DNA of 7,495 nt from Sphingomonas sp. (lineage in GTDB: Bacteria; Pseudomonadota; Alphaproteobacteria; Sphingomonadales; Sphingomonadaceae). Positions 1-5,060 of the stretch are shown one piece after another; the first letter of the stretch is position 1; each line of letters begins with the position of its first letter. A program made the translations under genes and the position numbers. The stretch spans positions 1-7,495 of the forward strand of contig JACCSV010000123.1 of NCBI GenBank assembly GCA_013812805.1, given 5' to 3'. The notes under the pieces are model-generated. The model did no database searches and was not told the origin of the DNA. It saw only the letters and a list, made by a program, of their open reading frames with translations.

Positions 1-248
1 GCGGCTATATGTTCGATGGCCAACCAACCGGCGAGGACGACCCGGAGACCCAGCTCTACCGCAAGGCGATCCAGATCGTCGCCGAGAGCCAGAAGGCATC
101 CGTCTCCTACCTGCAGCGCCAGCTTCGAGTTGGCTACAACAGCGCCGCTCGGCTGATCGAGCGGATGGAGAAGGACGGATTGGTCGGGCAACCGGATCAT
201 GTCGGCCGCCGCGAAGTGCTGATCGACCGCGACGGGCACCCGATCTAG
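1..248 (+). CDS. ftsK: DNA translocase FtsK, C-terminal gamma domain (5' part outside window)
   Basis: This is the last 81 codons of FtsK/SpoIIIE, the septum-anchored DNA pump that moves chromosome ends into daughter cells and activates XerCD at dif. The reading frame is open to the window edge (first full codon at 3). What remains is the gamma winged-helix domain that reads KOPS sites: an LYRKAIQIVAESQKAS helix, then SYLQRQLRVGYNSAARLIERMEKDGLVG, written here as two motifs, then a basic wing ending in REVLIDRDG. Identification rests on the SYLQRxLxxGYNxAxxLIExME signature typical of this domain. The protein ends with a TAG at 246-248. The ATG at 9 lies inside the domain and is not a real start. 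A short GCTTC/GAAGC inverted repeat follows the stop (249-260) but has no T-run, so termination here is not supported and read-through into lolA is plausible. Confidence 0.94.
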   Translation, partial: GYMFDGQPTGEDDPETQLYRKAIQIVAESQKASVSYLQRQLRVGYNSAARLIERMEKDGLVGQPDHVGRREVLIDRDGHPI

Positions 249-291
249 GCTTCCCGAAGCTGAACGACCGGCAACACGAGGGTTCAGTCCG

Positions 292-347
292 CATTCAATG
301 CCGGGCCGCCAGACACCGGCTCAAGCACTCCCAAGGAGCATTGAATG
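292..347 (+). promoter_or_regulatory. Inverted repeat pairing across the lolA start codon
   Basis: CATTCAATGC at 292-301 is the exact reverse complement of GCATTGAATG at 338-347, whose last three bases are the lolA ATG. In RNA this gives a 10-bp stem, with a possible extra G-U pair, enclosing a 36-nt loop. The loop holds most of the Shine-Dalgarno (AAGGA, 333-337) and a smaller CGG/CCG hairpin (302-304 with 316-318). The start codon would be in the stem. The repeat is seen directly. A role in limiting lolA translation is inference, and the stem is A/U-rich and only moderately stable. Confidence 0.45.
333..338 (+). promoter_or_regulatory. lolA ribosome binding site
   Basis: AAGGAG lies 6 nt before the ATG at 345, a near-consensus Shine-Dalgarno at good spacing. 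It fixes the lolA start. Confidence 0.8.
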
Positions 348-965
348 TCTTTCGCCAATAAATTCGCGCGTGCACTGGCTCCGATGGCCATAATCGCGGC
401 GCCAACGGCGGTCCTCGCGGCCCCGTCGGACGAGCTCGCCAAGGTCGAGGCTCACCTCACCACCGTCAGCTCGATGACCGCCAATTTCGTCCAGACCGAC
501 GGCAGGGGCCGCTCGTTGCGCGGCACGCTGCAGCTCAAGCGGCCGGGGCGGATCCGCTTTGAATATGGCGGCGGCGCCAACATGCTTCTGGTTGCCGATG
601 GGTCGTCGCTCCACTTCATCGATTATGATGTCGGTCAGAAGTCGCGCTTCGACGTGCACAAGACGCCGCTCGGGCTGCTGCTGGCGGCCAAGCCGAACGT
701 TGAACGAATTGCCAAAATCGTCCCGGACAAGGATCCGCGGGTCGTCGTCGTTCGCGCTCGCGACCCGGCGCGTTCGCACTACGGCAGCCTCTATCTGGCG
801 TTCATCCACTCCAACTCGGCCCCGGGCGGACTGCAGCTGTACGGCTGGACGGCGGTCGACCCGCAGAACAAGAAGACCAGGGTGTCGTTGACCAACGTCC
901 GCTACAACGTCGGCGTGCCGGAGAGCGCGTTCCGCTTTGCCGAGCCGAAGAAGCGGCGGCGCTGA
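345..965 (+). CDS. lolA: Outer-membrane lipoprotein carrier protein LolA
   Basis: This encodes a 206-residue periplasmic chaperone that takes lipoproteins from the LolCDE transporter in the inner membrane and delivers them to the outer membrane. Residues 1-25 form a Sec signal peptide: basic start (NKFAR), hydrophobic core (MAIIAAPTAV) and a cleavage site near VLA-A. There is no lipobox cysteine, as expected for a soluble carrier. The mature part shows the LolA pattern: an amphipathic helix with SSMTANFVQTD, then GTLQLKRPGRIRFEY, then LLVADGSSLHFIDYD, matching the half-barrel strands of the family, and a C-terminal strand carrying the V-T/S-L-x-N-V-R-Y motif. Length fits the family. The very basic tail (KKRRR) is unusual. 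The gene starts 96 bp after ftsK on the same strand, a common alphaproteobacterial arrangement (from memory). The assignment is firm at family level, though some sphingomonad homologues are labelled only LolA-like. Confidence 0.9.
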   Translation: MSFANKFARALAPMAIIAAPTAVLAAPSDELAKVEAHLTTVSSMTANFVQTDGRGRSLRGTLQLKRPGRIRFEYGGGANMLLVADGSSLHFIDYDVGQKSRFDVHKTPLGLLLAAKPNVERIAKIVPDKDPRVVVVRARDPARSHYGSLYLAFIHSNSAPGGLQLYGWTAVDPQNKKTRVSLTNVRYNVGVPESAFRFAEPKKRRR

Positions 966-1003
966 AAAAGCGTAGCACAAAGAAACCGTTCATCGCCGCG
1001 TCA

Positions 1004-1021
1004 GTAAGACAATCGTAAGAC
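1004..1021. repeat. Direct repeat GTAAGAC-N4-GTAAGAC
   Basis: Two identical 7-mers (1004-1010 and 1015-1021) are separated by 4 bp, giving an 11-bp period, one helical turn. This spacing is typical of tandem half-sites for OmpR/PhoB-family response regulators. The repeat sits upstream of the structured RNA candidate and terminator before xthA. The repeat is seen directly. Its identity as an operator is inference, and no good -35/-10 pair was found next to it. Confidence 0.3.
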
Positions 1022-1040
1022 CCGAACGATCCTGAAAAGG

Positions 1041-1137
1041 CCGGGGTTTCCCCCTGTTACCCGGGCTCCAGGACACACCTTGCGTGACGAACGCTTGGTC
1101 GGCCCTCGCTCCAAGCCCCCGGAGCGGGGGCCTTTTT
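1041..1137 (+). ncRNA. Candidate small RNA or structured leader/3'UTR ending in a terminator
   Basis: Between lolA and xthA are consecutive plus-strand hairpins ending in a T-run. The first is GGGG-TTT-CCCC (1043-1053). The second pairs ACC 1077-1079 with GGT 1097-1099 and GCGT 1082-1085 with ACGC 1091-1094, with a T-T/T-T internal loop and GACGA apex. The third is the 12-bp terminator stem starting one base later (1101-1132) plus T5. Tandem hairpins closing in a U-tract are the usual 3' architecture of bacterial trans-acting small RNAs, and the terminator loop leaves a C-run (AAGCCCCC) unpaired. No known RNA family was recognised. It may instead be the structured 3' end of the lolA transcript or an attenuator ahead of xthA. 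The 5' end is not defined by the sequence. Confidence 0.4.
1101..1137 (+). terminator. Intrinsic terminator between lolA and xthA
   Basis: GGCCCTCGCTCC (1101-1112) pairs over all 12 positions, with one G-U, with GGAGCGGGGGCC (1121-1132). The loop is 8 nt and TTTTT follows (1133-1137). A competing shorter stem, GCCCCCG 1115-1121 with CGGGGGC 1125-1131, uses part of the same sequence. This should end transcripts arriving from lolA or from a small RNA, so xthA probably has its own promoter downstream. Confidence 0.8.
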
Positions 1138-1194
1138 GCGACCGCCGCCAGCGGTCAGCAAAATGGCCCTCCTTTTGATTCCGGCCGGTGGCGC

Positions 1195-1211
1195 CCTCCG
1201 AGGCGCGGAGG
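1195..1211 (+). promoter_or_regulatory. Hairpin occluding a GGAGG motif before xthA
   Basis: CCTCCG (1195-1200) is the reverse complement of CGGAGG (1206-1211), with a 5-nt loop. The right arm contains GGAGG, the strongest ribosome-binding-like motif before the xthA GTG at 1225, but 13 nt away, which is long. Closer purine tracts are AGAGAG (1213-1218, 6 nt away) and AAGGAG (1220-1225), which runs into the start codon. Another hairpin (GACCGC 1140-1145 with GCGGTC 1151-1156) lies upstream. Regulatory meaning is inference. Confidence 0.3.
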
Positions 1212-1224
1212 TAGAGAGCAAGGA

Positions 1225-2019
1225 GTGCAGCGCTCGATCACCATCGCCTCCTGGAACATCAACTCGGTCCGGGCCCGGATGCCGATCGTCGAGCGGCTTT
1301 TGAAAGAACATCACGTCGACATCCTGTGCCTGCAGGAGACCAAGGCCGCTAACGACGTCTTCCCGGCGGAATTCTTTCGCCGGCTCGGCTATGTCCACCA
1401 GCAGCTGCGCGGGCAGAAGATGCACCATGGAGTCGCGATCCTCAGCCGCCTCGAGCTTGCCGACCCCGGAAGCCACGACTGGCAGGATAATGGCGAGGCC
1501 CGGCACGTCGGCGTCCGGCTCGCCTGCGGAATCCGCATCGAGAACGTTTATGTGCCCGCCGGCGGCGACACCCCGGACCGGACGCTCAATCCCAAATTCG
1601 GGCAGAAGCTCGACTTCATCGATCGCATGACCGTCTGGTCCGAAGGCCTGCGCGAGCCGACGCTGATCGTCGGCGACTTCAACGTCGCGCCGCTGGAGTG
1701 TGACGTCTGGAGCCACAAGGCGCTGCTCAACGTCGTCAGCCATACGCCCGTCGAAGTCGAAGCGCTGACCCAGCTGCAGCAGGCGCACGGCTGGGTCGAC
1801 ATCGGCCGCGCCTTCGTTCCGGCGCCCGAGCGCTGCTTTACCTGGTGGAGCTACCGATCGCCCGATTTCACGAAGAACGACCGCGGCCGGCGGCTCGACC
1901 ACATGTGGGTGTCGCCGTCGATCGCCGCGCAGGTGAGCTGGCACAAGGTGCTGGAGCCGTGCCGCAGCTGGGAGCGGCCGTCGGACCACGTGCCGCTGAT
2001 CTGCGAGCTCAATTTTTGA
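1225..2019 (+). CDS. xthA: Exodeoxyribonuclease III (AP endonuclease)
   Basis: XthA cuts DNA 5' to abasic sites and removes 3' blocking groups in base-excision repair in the cytoplasm. The 264-residue product has the full exonuclease-endonuclease-phosphatase fold motifs. They are WNINS (N11), LQETK (E38, metal), NVYVPAG (Y109), GDFNVAP (D151, N153), RRLDHMW (D225) and the terminal SDHVPL (D254, H255). These match the catalytic residues of E. coli XthA (N7, E34, Y109, D151, N153, D229, H259). The frame is open upstream to 1084, but that extension crosses the terminator at 1101-1137 and is low-complexity. GTG 1225 gives a family-typical N-terminus (QRSITIASWNINS) and length; the next in-frame Met, at 1279, falls inside a conserved region. 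The ribosome binding site is weak or unusually placed. The stop overlaps the ribA start. HMW in place of the common LLL/LWA after the metal Asp is not alarming. Confidence 0.95.
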   Translation: MQRSITIASWNINSVRARMPIVERLLKEHHVDILCLQETKAANDVFPAEFFRRLGYVHQQLRGQKMHHGVAILSRLELADPGSHDWQDNGEARHVGVRLACGIRIENVYVPAGGDTPDRTLNPKFGQKLDFIDRMTVWSEGLREPTLIVGDFNVAPLECDVWSHKALLNVVSHTPVEVEALTQLQQAHGWVDIGRAFVPAPERCFTWWSYRSPDFTKNDRGRRLDHMWVSPSIAAQVSWHKVLEPCRSWERPSDHVPLICELNF

Positions 2020-3059
2020 ACGAGCGGAGAGCGGTCGAGGCAGCGATCGCGGCGGTGAAGACCGGCCGGCCGGTGCGAATCGGCTCAGTGACGGTCGTCG
2101 CGGTCGAGACCGCGAGCGACGAAATGCTGCGGCTCGTCGACCCGTCGAGTACCGCTCGCTTGCTGATCAGCGGCCATCGCGCCGCGGCGCTGTCGCTGGC
2201 GAACCTGCGCGACGCCGCCGAGCCCGGCCGCCCGGTGCTGATCGAGCGCAGCCCGTGGCTGGACGGCGAGTCCGCGAAAGCGCTCGCCGATCCGGGGCTG
2301 GATCTGAGCCGCGCTCCCTTGGGACCGCTGCGGCCAGTGGCTCTGGAGGCCGAGGCGGAGGCTCGAGCAGCGCTTCGCCTGGCGCGCCGGGCGGGGCTGC
2401 TTCCGGCACTCTGGTTGGTCGGGGCGGTCGAGGGAGCAGCGGCAGTGGCAATCGACGACCTGCGCGCGGACGCTGCGGACGTCGCGCTGGTGGCGCGGGC
2501 GAAATTGCCCATCGAGGGCCTCCCGGACACGCAGATTGCCGCGTTCCGCGCCGCCGACGACGGGCAGGAGCATGTGGCGTTGATCATCGGCGCATTCGGC
2601 GGAGAGCCGCCGCTGGTCCGGCTGCATAGCGAGTGCCTGACCGGCGACGTGTTTGGATCGCTCAAGTGCGATTGCGGGCCGCAGCTCAGGGAAGCGCTGC
2701 GGCTGATCGGCGAGGCGGGCGGCGGCGTTTTGCTCTACCTGCGCCAGGAAGGCCGCGGCATCGGCCTTGCCAACAAGCTGCGCGCTTACGCGCTTCAGGA
2801 CCGCGGGCTCGACACTGTCGACGCCAACATGCGCCTCGGCTTTGCCGACGACGAGCGCGATTATGCCCACGCCGCCGCGATTCTCCGAGCCCTCGGCATC
2901 GACCGGGTGCGGCTGCTGACCAACAACCCGGCCAAGGCAGGCGGGCTGGAAACGGCGGGGATTGCGATCGCGGAACGGGTCCCGCACGCGATGCCGCCCA
3001 ACCCGCACAACGCCGACTACCTCGCGACAAAGCGCCGCAAGAGCGGTCACCTCGGTTAG
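2016..3059 (+). CDS. ribA: GTP cyclohydrolase II with N-terminal extension
   Basis: RibA opens GTP to 2,5-diamino-6-ribosylamino-pyrimidinone phosphate, formate and pyrophosphate, the first step of riboflavin synthesis. The C-terminal half (from about residue 188 of 347) is a complete domain. It holds the zinc site HSECLTGDVFGSLKCDCG (C207, C218, C220), RQEGRGIGL, NKLRAYALQD (Y258), ADDERDY (R281, the catalytic Arg), LLTNNPAK, and a VPHAMPPNPHN...YLATK ending. Relative to E. coli RibA (zinc Cys 54/65/67, Tyr105, Arg128) every key residue is shifted by 153. The first 150 residues are Ala/Arg/Leu-rich with no RibB (DHBP synthase) motifs. Alphaproteobacterial RibA proteins often carry such an extension, of unknown role. 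The frame overlaps xthA further upstream. The chosen start is TTG 2016, which forms TTGA with the xthA stop and has no Shine-Dalgarno. GTG 2055 is an alternative. Its stop overlaps that of the convergent yggS. Confidence 0.95.
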   Translation: MNERRAVEAAIAAVKTGRPVRIGSVTVVAVETASDEMLRLVDPSSTARLLISGHRAAALSLANLRDAAEPGRPVLIERSPWLDGESAKALADPGLDLSRAPLGPLRPVALEAEAEARAALRLARRAGLLPALWLVGAVEGAAAVAIDDLRADAADVALVARAKLPIEGLPDTQIAAFRAADDGQEHVALIIGAFGGEPPLVRLHSECLTGDVFGSLKCDCGPQLREALRLIGEAGGGVLLYLRQEGRGIGLANKLRAYALQDRGLDTVDANMRLGFADDERDYAHAAAILRALGIDRVRLLTNNPAKAGGLETAGIAIAERVPHAMPPNPHNADYLATKRRKSGHLG

Positions 3060-3715
3060 TCCTCGAACAGCGCGGTCCCGACCCGCACCGCGGTTGCGCC
3101 GAGCATCACCGCGGCGCGATAGTCGTCCGACATGCCCATGCTGAGGCCGCCGACCTCATGCTCGCGCGCTATCTTTGCGAGCAGTGCGAAGAAAGGCGAG
3201 GGCTCAACGCCCAGCGGCGGGATCGCCATCAGCCCGGCGAGCGGCAGCGGCGATTGGCGAACGGCCGTTACAAGCGCGCCGACATCGCCGATCGCGCAGC
3301 CGCCTTTCTGCTCCTCCTCGCCAATGTTCACCTGGATGTAGACGGCAGGGGTTCGCGCCGACTTTTCCGACGCTTTCGCCAGCGCTTCGAGCAGGGAAAT
3401 TCGGTCGAGCGAGTGGATGGTGTCGAACAGCGCTACGGCTTCGGCCGCCTTGTTCGATTGCAGCCGCCCCACACAATGCAGTCTGACGCCATTATGACGG
3501 GCGAGCAGCTGTGGCCATTTCGACTGCGCCTCCTGCACTCGGCTTTCGCCAAAGTGCCGTTGACCGGCCGCGATCAGAGCTTCGATCTCGTCTGCACCGC
3601 GGGTCTTGGAAATGGCGATCAGCGTGACGTCGGCCGCGTCGCGCCTAGCCAGCTTCGCCGCAGCGGCGATCGATTCTAGGATGGAGTCCCGGCGAGTTGC
3701 GGCGATGGACATCAT
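3056..3715 (-). CDS. yggS: YggS/PROSC-family pyridoxal-phosphate homeostasis protein
   Basis: This 219-residue cytosolic protein belongs to the single-domain alanine-racemase-like TIM barrels (YggS/YlmE/PLPHP) that bind pyridoxal phosphate and buffer its level, affecting amino-acid metabolism. They have no accepted catalytic activity. Visible motifs are LIAISKTRGADEI with the PLP lysine at K37 (E. coli YggS K36), HFGESRVQEAQSKW, HCVGRLQSNKA, VYIQVNIGEEEQKGG, GLMAIPP, LSMGMSDDYRAAVMLGATAVRVGTALFE, given as its parts SMGMSDDY and VRVGTALF, which form the phosphate-binding end. The start ATG at 3715 (an ATG-ATG pair, 3715 and 3712) places the lysine correctly. A longer frame to 3790 would overlap the thiE-like gene and add 25 residues without family similarity. 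No clear ribosome binding site precedes the ATG. HFGESRVQE has Ser where many members have Asn. Confidence 0.94.
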   Translation of the reverse strand: MMSIAATRRDSILESIAAAAKLARRDAADVTLIAISKTRGADEIEALIAAGQRHFGESRVQEAQSKWPQLLARHNGVRLHCVGRLQSNKAAEAVALFDTIHSLDRISLLEALAKASEKSARTPAVYIQVNIGEEEQKGGCAIGDVGALVTAVRQSPLPLAGLMAIPPLGVEPSPFFALLAKIAREHEVGGLSMGMSDDYRAAVMLGATAVRVGTALFED

Positions 3716-3734
3716 CCCGGCTATAGGAACGCCA
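3716..3734. promoter_or_regulatory. 19-bp divergent junction with palindromic CTATAG
   Basis: Only 19 bp separate the yggS and thiE-like start codons. The central CTATAG (3721-3726) is its own reverse complement and looks like a weak -10 box on both strands (TATAGG plus, TATAGC minus). If used, transcripts would begin at or next to each start codon, so they would be nearly leaderless. AGGAA (3725-3729), 5 nt before ATG 3735, can act as ribosome binding site for the plus-strand gene if transcription starts further upstream inside yggS. No convincing -35 box was found: plus-strand TTGCGG at 3697-3702 is 19 bp away. Confidence 0.3.
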
Positions 3735-4289
3735 ATGCCGCCCCGCCAGAAGCCTTGGCCCACGCAATGGCTGATCACCGATGAGCGCATGGGCGAGCAG
3801 CTTTGCGATGCAATTGGCAGGCTTGATGCGGGGGACGGGATTGTCCTGCGGCATTACCGCCTGGACGGCGCCGCCCGGCGCGAGCTTGCTGACGCGCTCG
3901 CCAAGGTTTGCCGCCAGCGCGGCATCATGCTGGCCGTTGCCGGCGATTCGAGCCTCGCCACCGACGTGCGCGCGGACCTGGTTCACAATCCGTCCGCGCC
4001 GACCGGGACGCCATTCTCCCGATCGGTGCATTCGATCGAACAAGCGGAAGCTGCGCGCCGAGCCGGCGCCGCGCTGGTGTTCGTCTCGCCGGTGAACTCT
4101 ACTCGCTCGCACCCGGGCCAGGAGCCCCTGAGCCGAGCCCAAGCGATCCGTATCGCCCGGGTTGCGCAGGTGCCGGCGATTGCGCTGGGCGGCATGGATC
4201 CGCGCAAGTTCAAACTGCGGTTCGCAGACGACTTCTACGGCTGGGCCGGGATCGACGCTTGGCTTACGGTCACTAAAGTCACTCGGTAA
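3735..4289 (+). CDS. ThiE/TenI-like protein, thiamine phosphate synthase family, active site degenerate
   Basis: This 184-residue protein has a ThiE/TenI-type TIM-barrel outline: WLITDER at the start (12-18), GIVLRHY (35-41), LAVAGDSSLA (66-75), SVHS (97-100), ALVFVSPV (113-120) and the phosphate-binding ALGGM (150-154). ThiE joins HMP-PP and HET-P to form thiamine phosphate. By-eye comparison with B. subtilis ThiE shows several changes. QxRxK reads VLRHY, keeping Arg but losing Gln and Lys. The N of ND is Gly (GD, 70-71). The GxHxGQxD segment is replaced by ADLVHNPS (80-87), with no matching Asp. TxTK reads NSTR (121-124). So it may be a non-canonical ThiE, a TenI-like protein, or something else in the fold. 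I withhold the symbol thiE. ATG 3735 has AGGAA 5 nt upstream and fits the domain start; upstream ATGs lie antisense to yggS. It diverges from yggS, another vitamin-cofactor gene, possibly by chance. Confidence 0.72.
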   Translation: MPPRQKPWPTQWLITDERMGEQLCDAIGRLDAGDGIVLRHYRLDGAARRELADALAKVCRQRGIMLAVAGDSSLATDVRADLVHNPSAPTGTPFSRSVHSIEQAEAARRAGAALVFVSPVNSTRSHPGQEPLSRAQAIRIARVAQVPAIALGGMDPRKFKLRFADDFYGWAGIDAWLTVTKVTR

Positions 4290-4301
4290 TGCAGCTTTTC
4301 A

Positions 4302-4323
4302 GTGGGTCTCCGCAGAAACCCAC
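4302..4323. terminator. Weak hairpin between convergent thiE-like and OMP genes
   Basis: GTGGGT (4302-4307) pairs with ACCCAC (4318-4323) around a 10-nt loop in the 38-bp gap between the two convergent stops. Neither strand has a proper T-run after it, so it is at best a weak bidirectional terminator or transcript-end hairpin. Confidence 0.3.
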
Positions 4324-4327
4324 CGGC

Positions 4328-5035
4328 CTAGAACTTGAAGGCGGTGCCGATGTAAACCGCCTGGCTGTCGACGCGGTCGTCCTTGAGCGCCGAGAGGCGG
4401 TCGCGCTCGACCTTGTAGCGGACGCCGCCGGTGACCGCGATTCGCCGGCTGAGCGAATAGGACCCGCCAACATCGAGCGCATAATTGTCCGGCTCGCGAA
4501 GCGCCTGCACCGACCTTTGCTCGGAGCGGTCGGCGGAGACCGCGACCCGACCGGTGAACCGCGGCAGCGAATAGCTGACCCCGACCATGGCGCTGTCGCG
4601 GCCATCGACCGGGGCGCCAGCCGGCTTGACCTTGCCGATCTCGCCAGCGACGGCGAAACGGCGCCAGCCGACGGCGGCGCCAAGGTTATAGGTGACCGGC
4701 GCCAGCGCACTGGCCGGCGAGGCCGGACCGTTGGCCGAAGCCATCGCCGGCGACGTAGCGCGAGCGCGAATCGCGACGCGAACCTGTGACGGCCGGCTCT
4801 TGGCGGCGGCGGGCGTGAACTTGAAGTCGGCGAGCGACGGCGCGCCGCGGTTGAGGCGAGCGGCGAGGCGGGGGTCGGCGGTGGCCGGGGTAAATGTCAT
4901 CATCGGCCGAGCGCTGAAAGAAATGCTAGGAGCGCGCCGCTTCGAGTCGGCGGCGATCGCGGGCGACAGCAAAAGCCCCACAACCCCTACGGTTGCGGCC
5001 AGCTTGACTGCAGTGGAACGGCCGATACCGCGCAC
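4328..5035 (-). CDS. Secreted protein, probable beta-barrel outer-membrane protein, function unknown
   Basis: No family was recognised. The 235-residue product has a clear Sec signal peptide: MRGIGRSTAVK basic start, AATVGVVGLLL core, and a cleavage site near SPAIAA-DS (about residue 28-29). Residues 30 to about 105 are Ala/Pro/Ser/Arg-rich, likely disordered. From about 108 on, alternating polar/hydrophobic strands appear (NLGAAVGWRRFAVAGEIG, SAMVGVSYSL, FTGRVAVSAD, YALDVGGSYSL, IAVTGGVRYKVE, AVYIGTAFKF). The protein ends in Phe, the C-terminal aromatic signature of BAM-assembled barrels. There is no cysteine. The strand count suggests a small barrel or the end of a porin-like domain. The start is GTG 5035, because GGGAG sits 7 nt upstream; TTG 5041 also lies in frame but only 1 nt from that motif. 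The gene diverges from leuS. A beta-sandwich periplasmic protein cannot be excluded. Confidence 0.65.
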   Translation of the reverse strand: MRGIGRSTAVKLAATVGVVGLLLSPAIAADSKRRAPSISFSARPMMTFTPATADPRLAARLNRGAPSLADFKFTPAAAKSRPSQVRVAIRARATSPAMASANGPASPASALAPVTYNLGAAVGWRRFAVAGEIGKVKPAGAPVDGRDSAMVGVSYSLPRFTGRVAVSADRSEQRSVQALREPDNYALDVGGSYSLSRRIAVTGGVRYKVERDRLSALKDDRVDSQAVYIGTAFKF

Positions 5036-5042
5036 GTTCAAA

Positions 5043-5047
5043 CTCCC
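5043..5047 (-). promoter_or_regulatory. Ribosome binding site deciding the OMP start
   Basis: GGGAG on the minus strand lies 7 nt before GTG 5035 but only 1 nt before the in-frame TTG 5041, so GTG is the likelier start. Confidence 0.6.
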
Positions 5048-5060
5048 TGTTCGCCTGAGT

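Noticed and set aside
249..260. GCTTC/GAAGC repeat after ftsK as a terminator
   Set aside because: The loop is only 2 nt (4 if the inner pair opens) and no T-run follows.
321..980. Long minus-strand frame opposite lolA
   Set aside because: Typical antisense open frame of GC-rich DNA. The plus strand has a signal peptide, ribosome binding site and LolA motifs.
1084..1224. A 47-residue N-terminal extension of XthA from ATG 1084
   Set aside because: It runs through the strong terminator (1101-1137), is low-complexity Gly/Pro/Arg sequence, and lies outside the XthA family boundaries.
1057..1989. 310-codon minus-strand frame opposite xthA
   Set aside because: The opposite strand carries a complete XthA catalytic set. 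The antisense product shows no recognisable domain.
1845..2015. A longer RibA reading frame starting inside xthA
   Set aside because: The stretch is an out-of-frame shadow of the conserved xthA C-terminus and adds no family sequence.
2061..2074. 14-bp perfect palindrome ACCGGCCGGCCGGT
   Set aside because: It lies within ribA codons for TGRPV in GC-rich DNA and is probably a by-product of codon choice.
3716..3790. 25-residue N-terminal extension of YggS
   Set aside because: It overlaps the thiE-like coding start and shifts the PLP lysine away from the family position.
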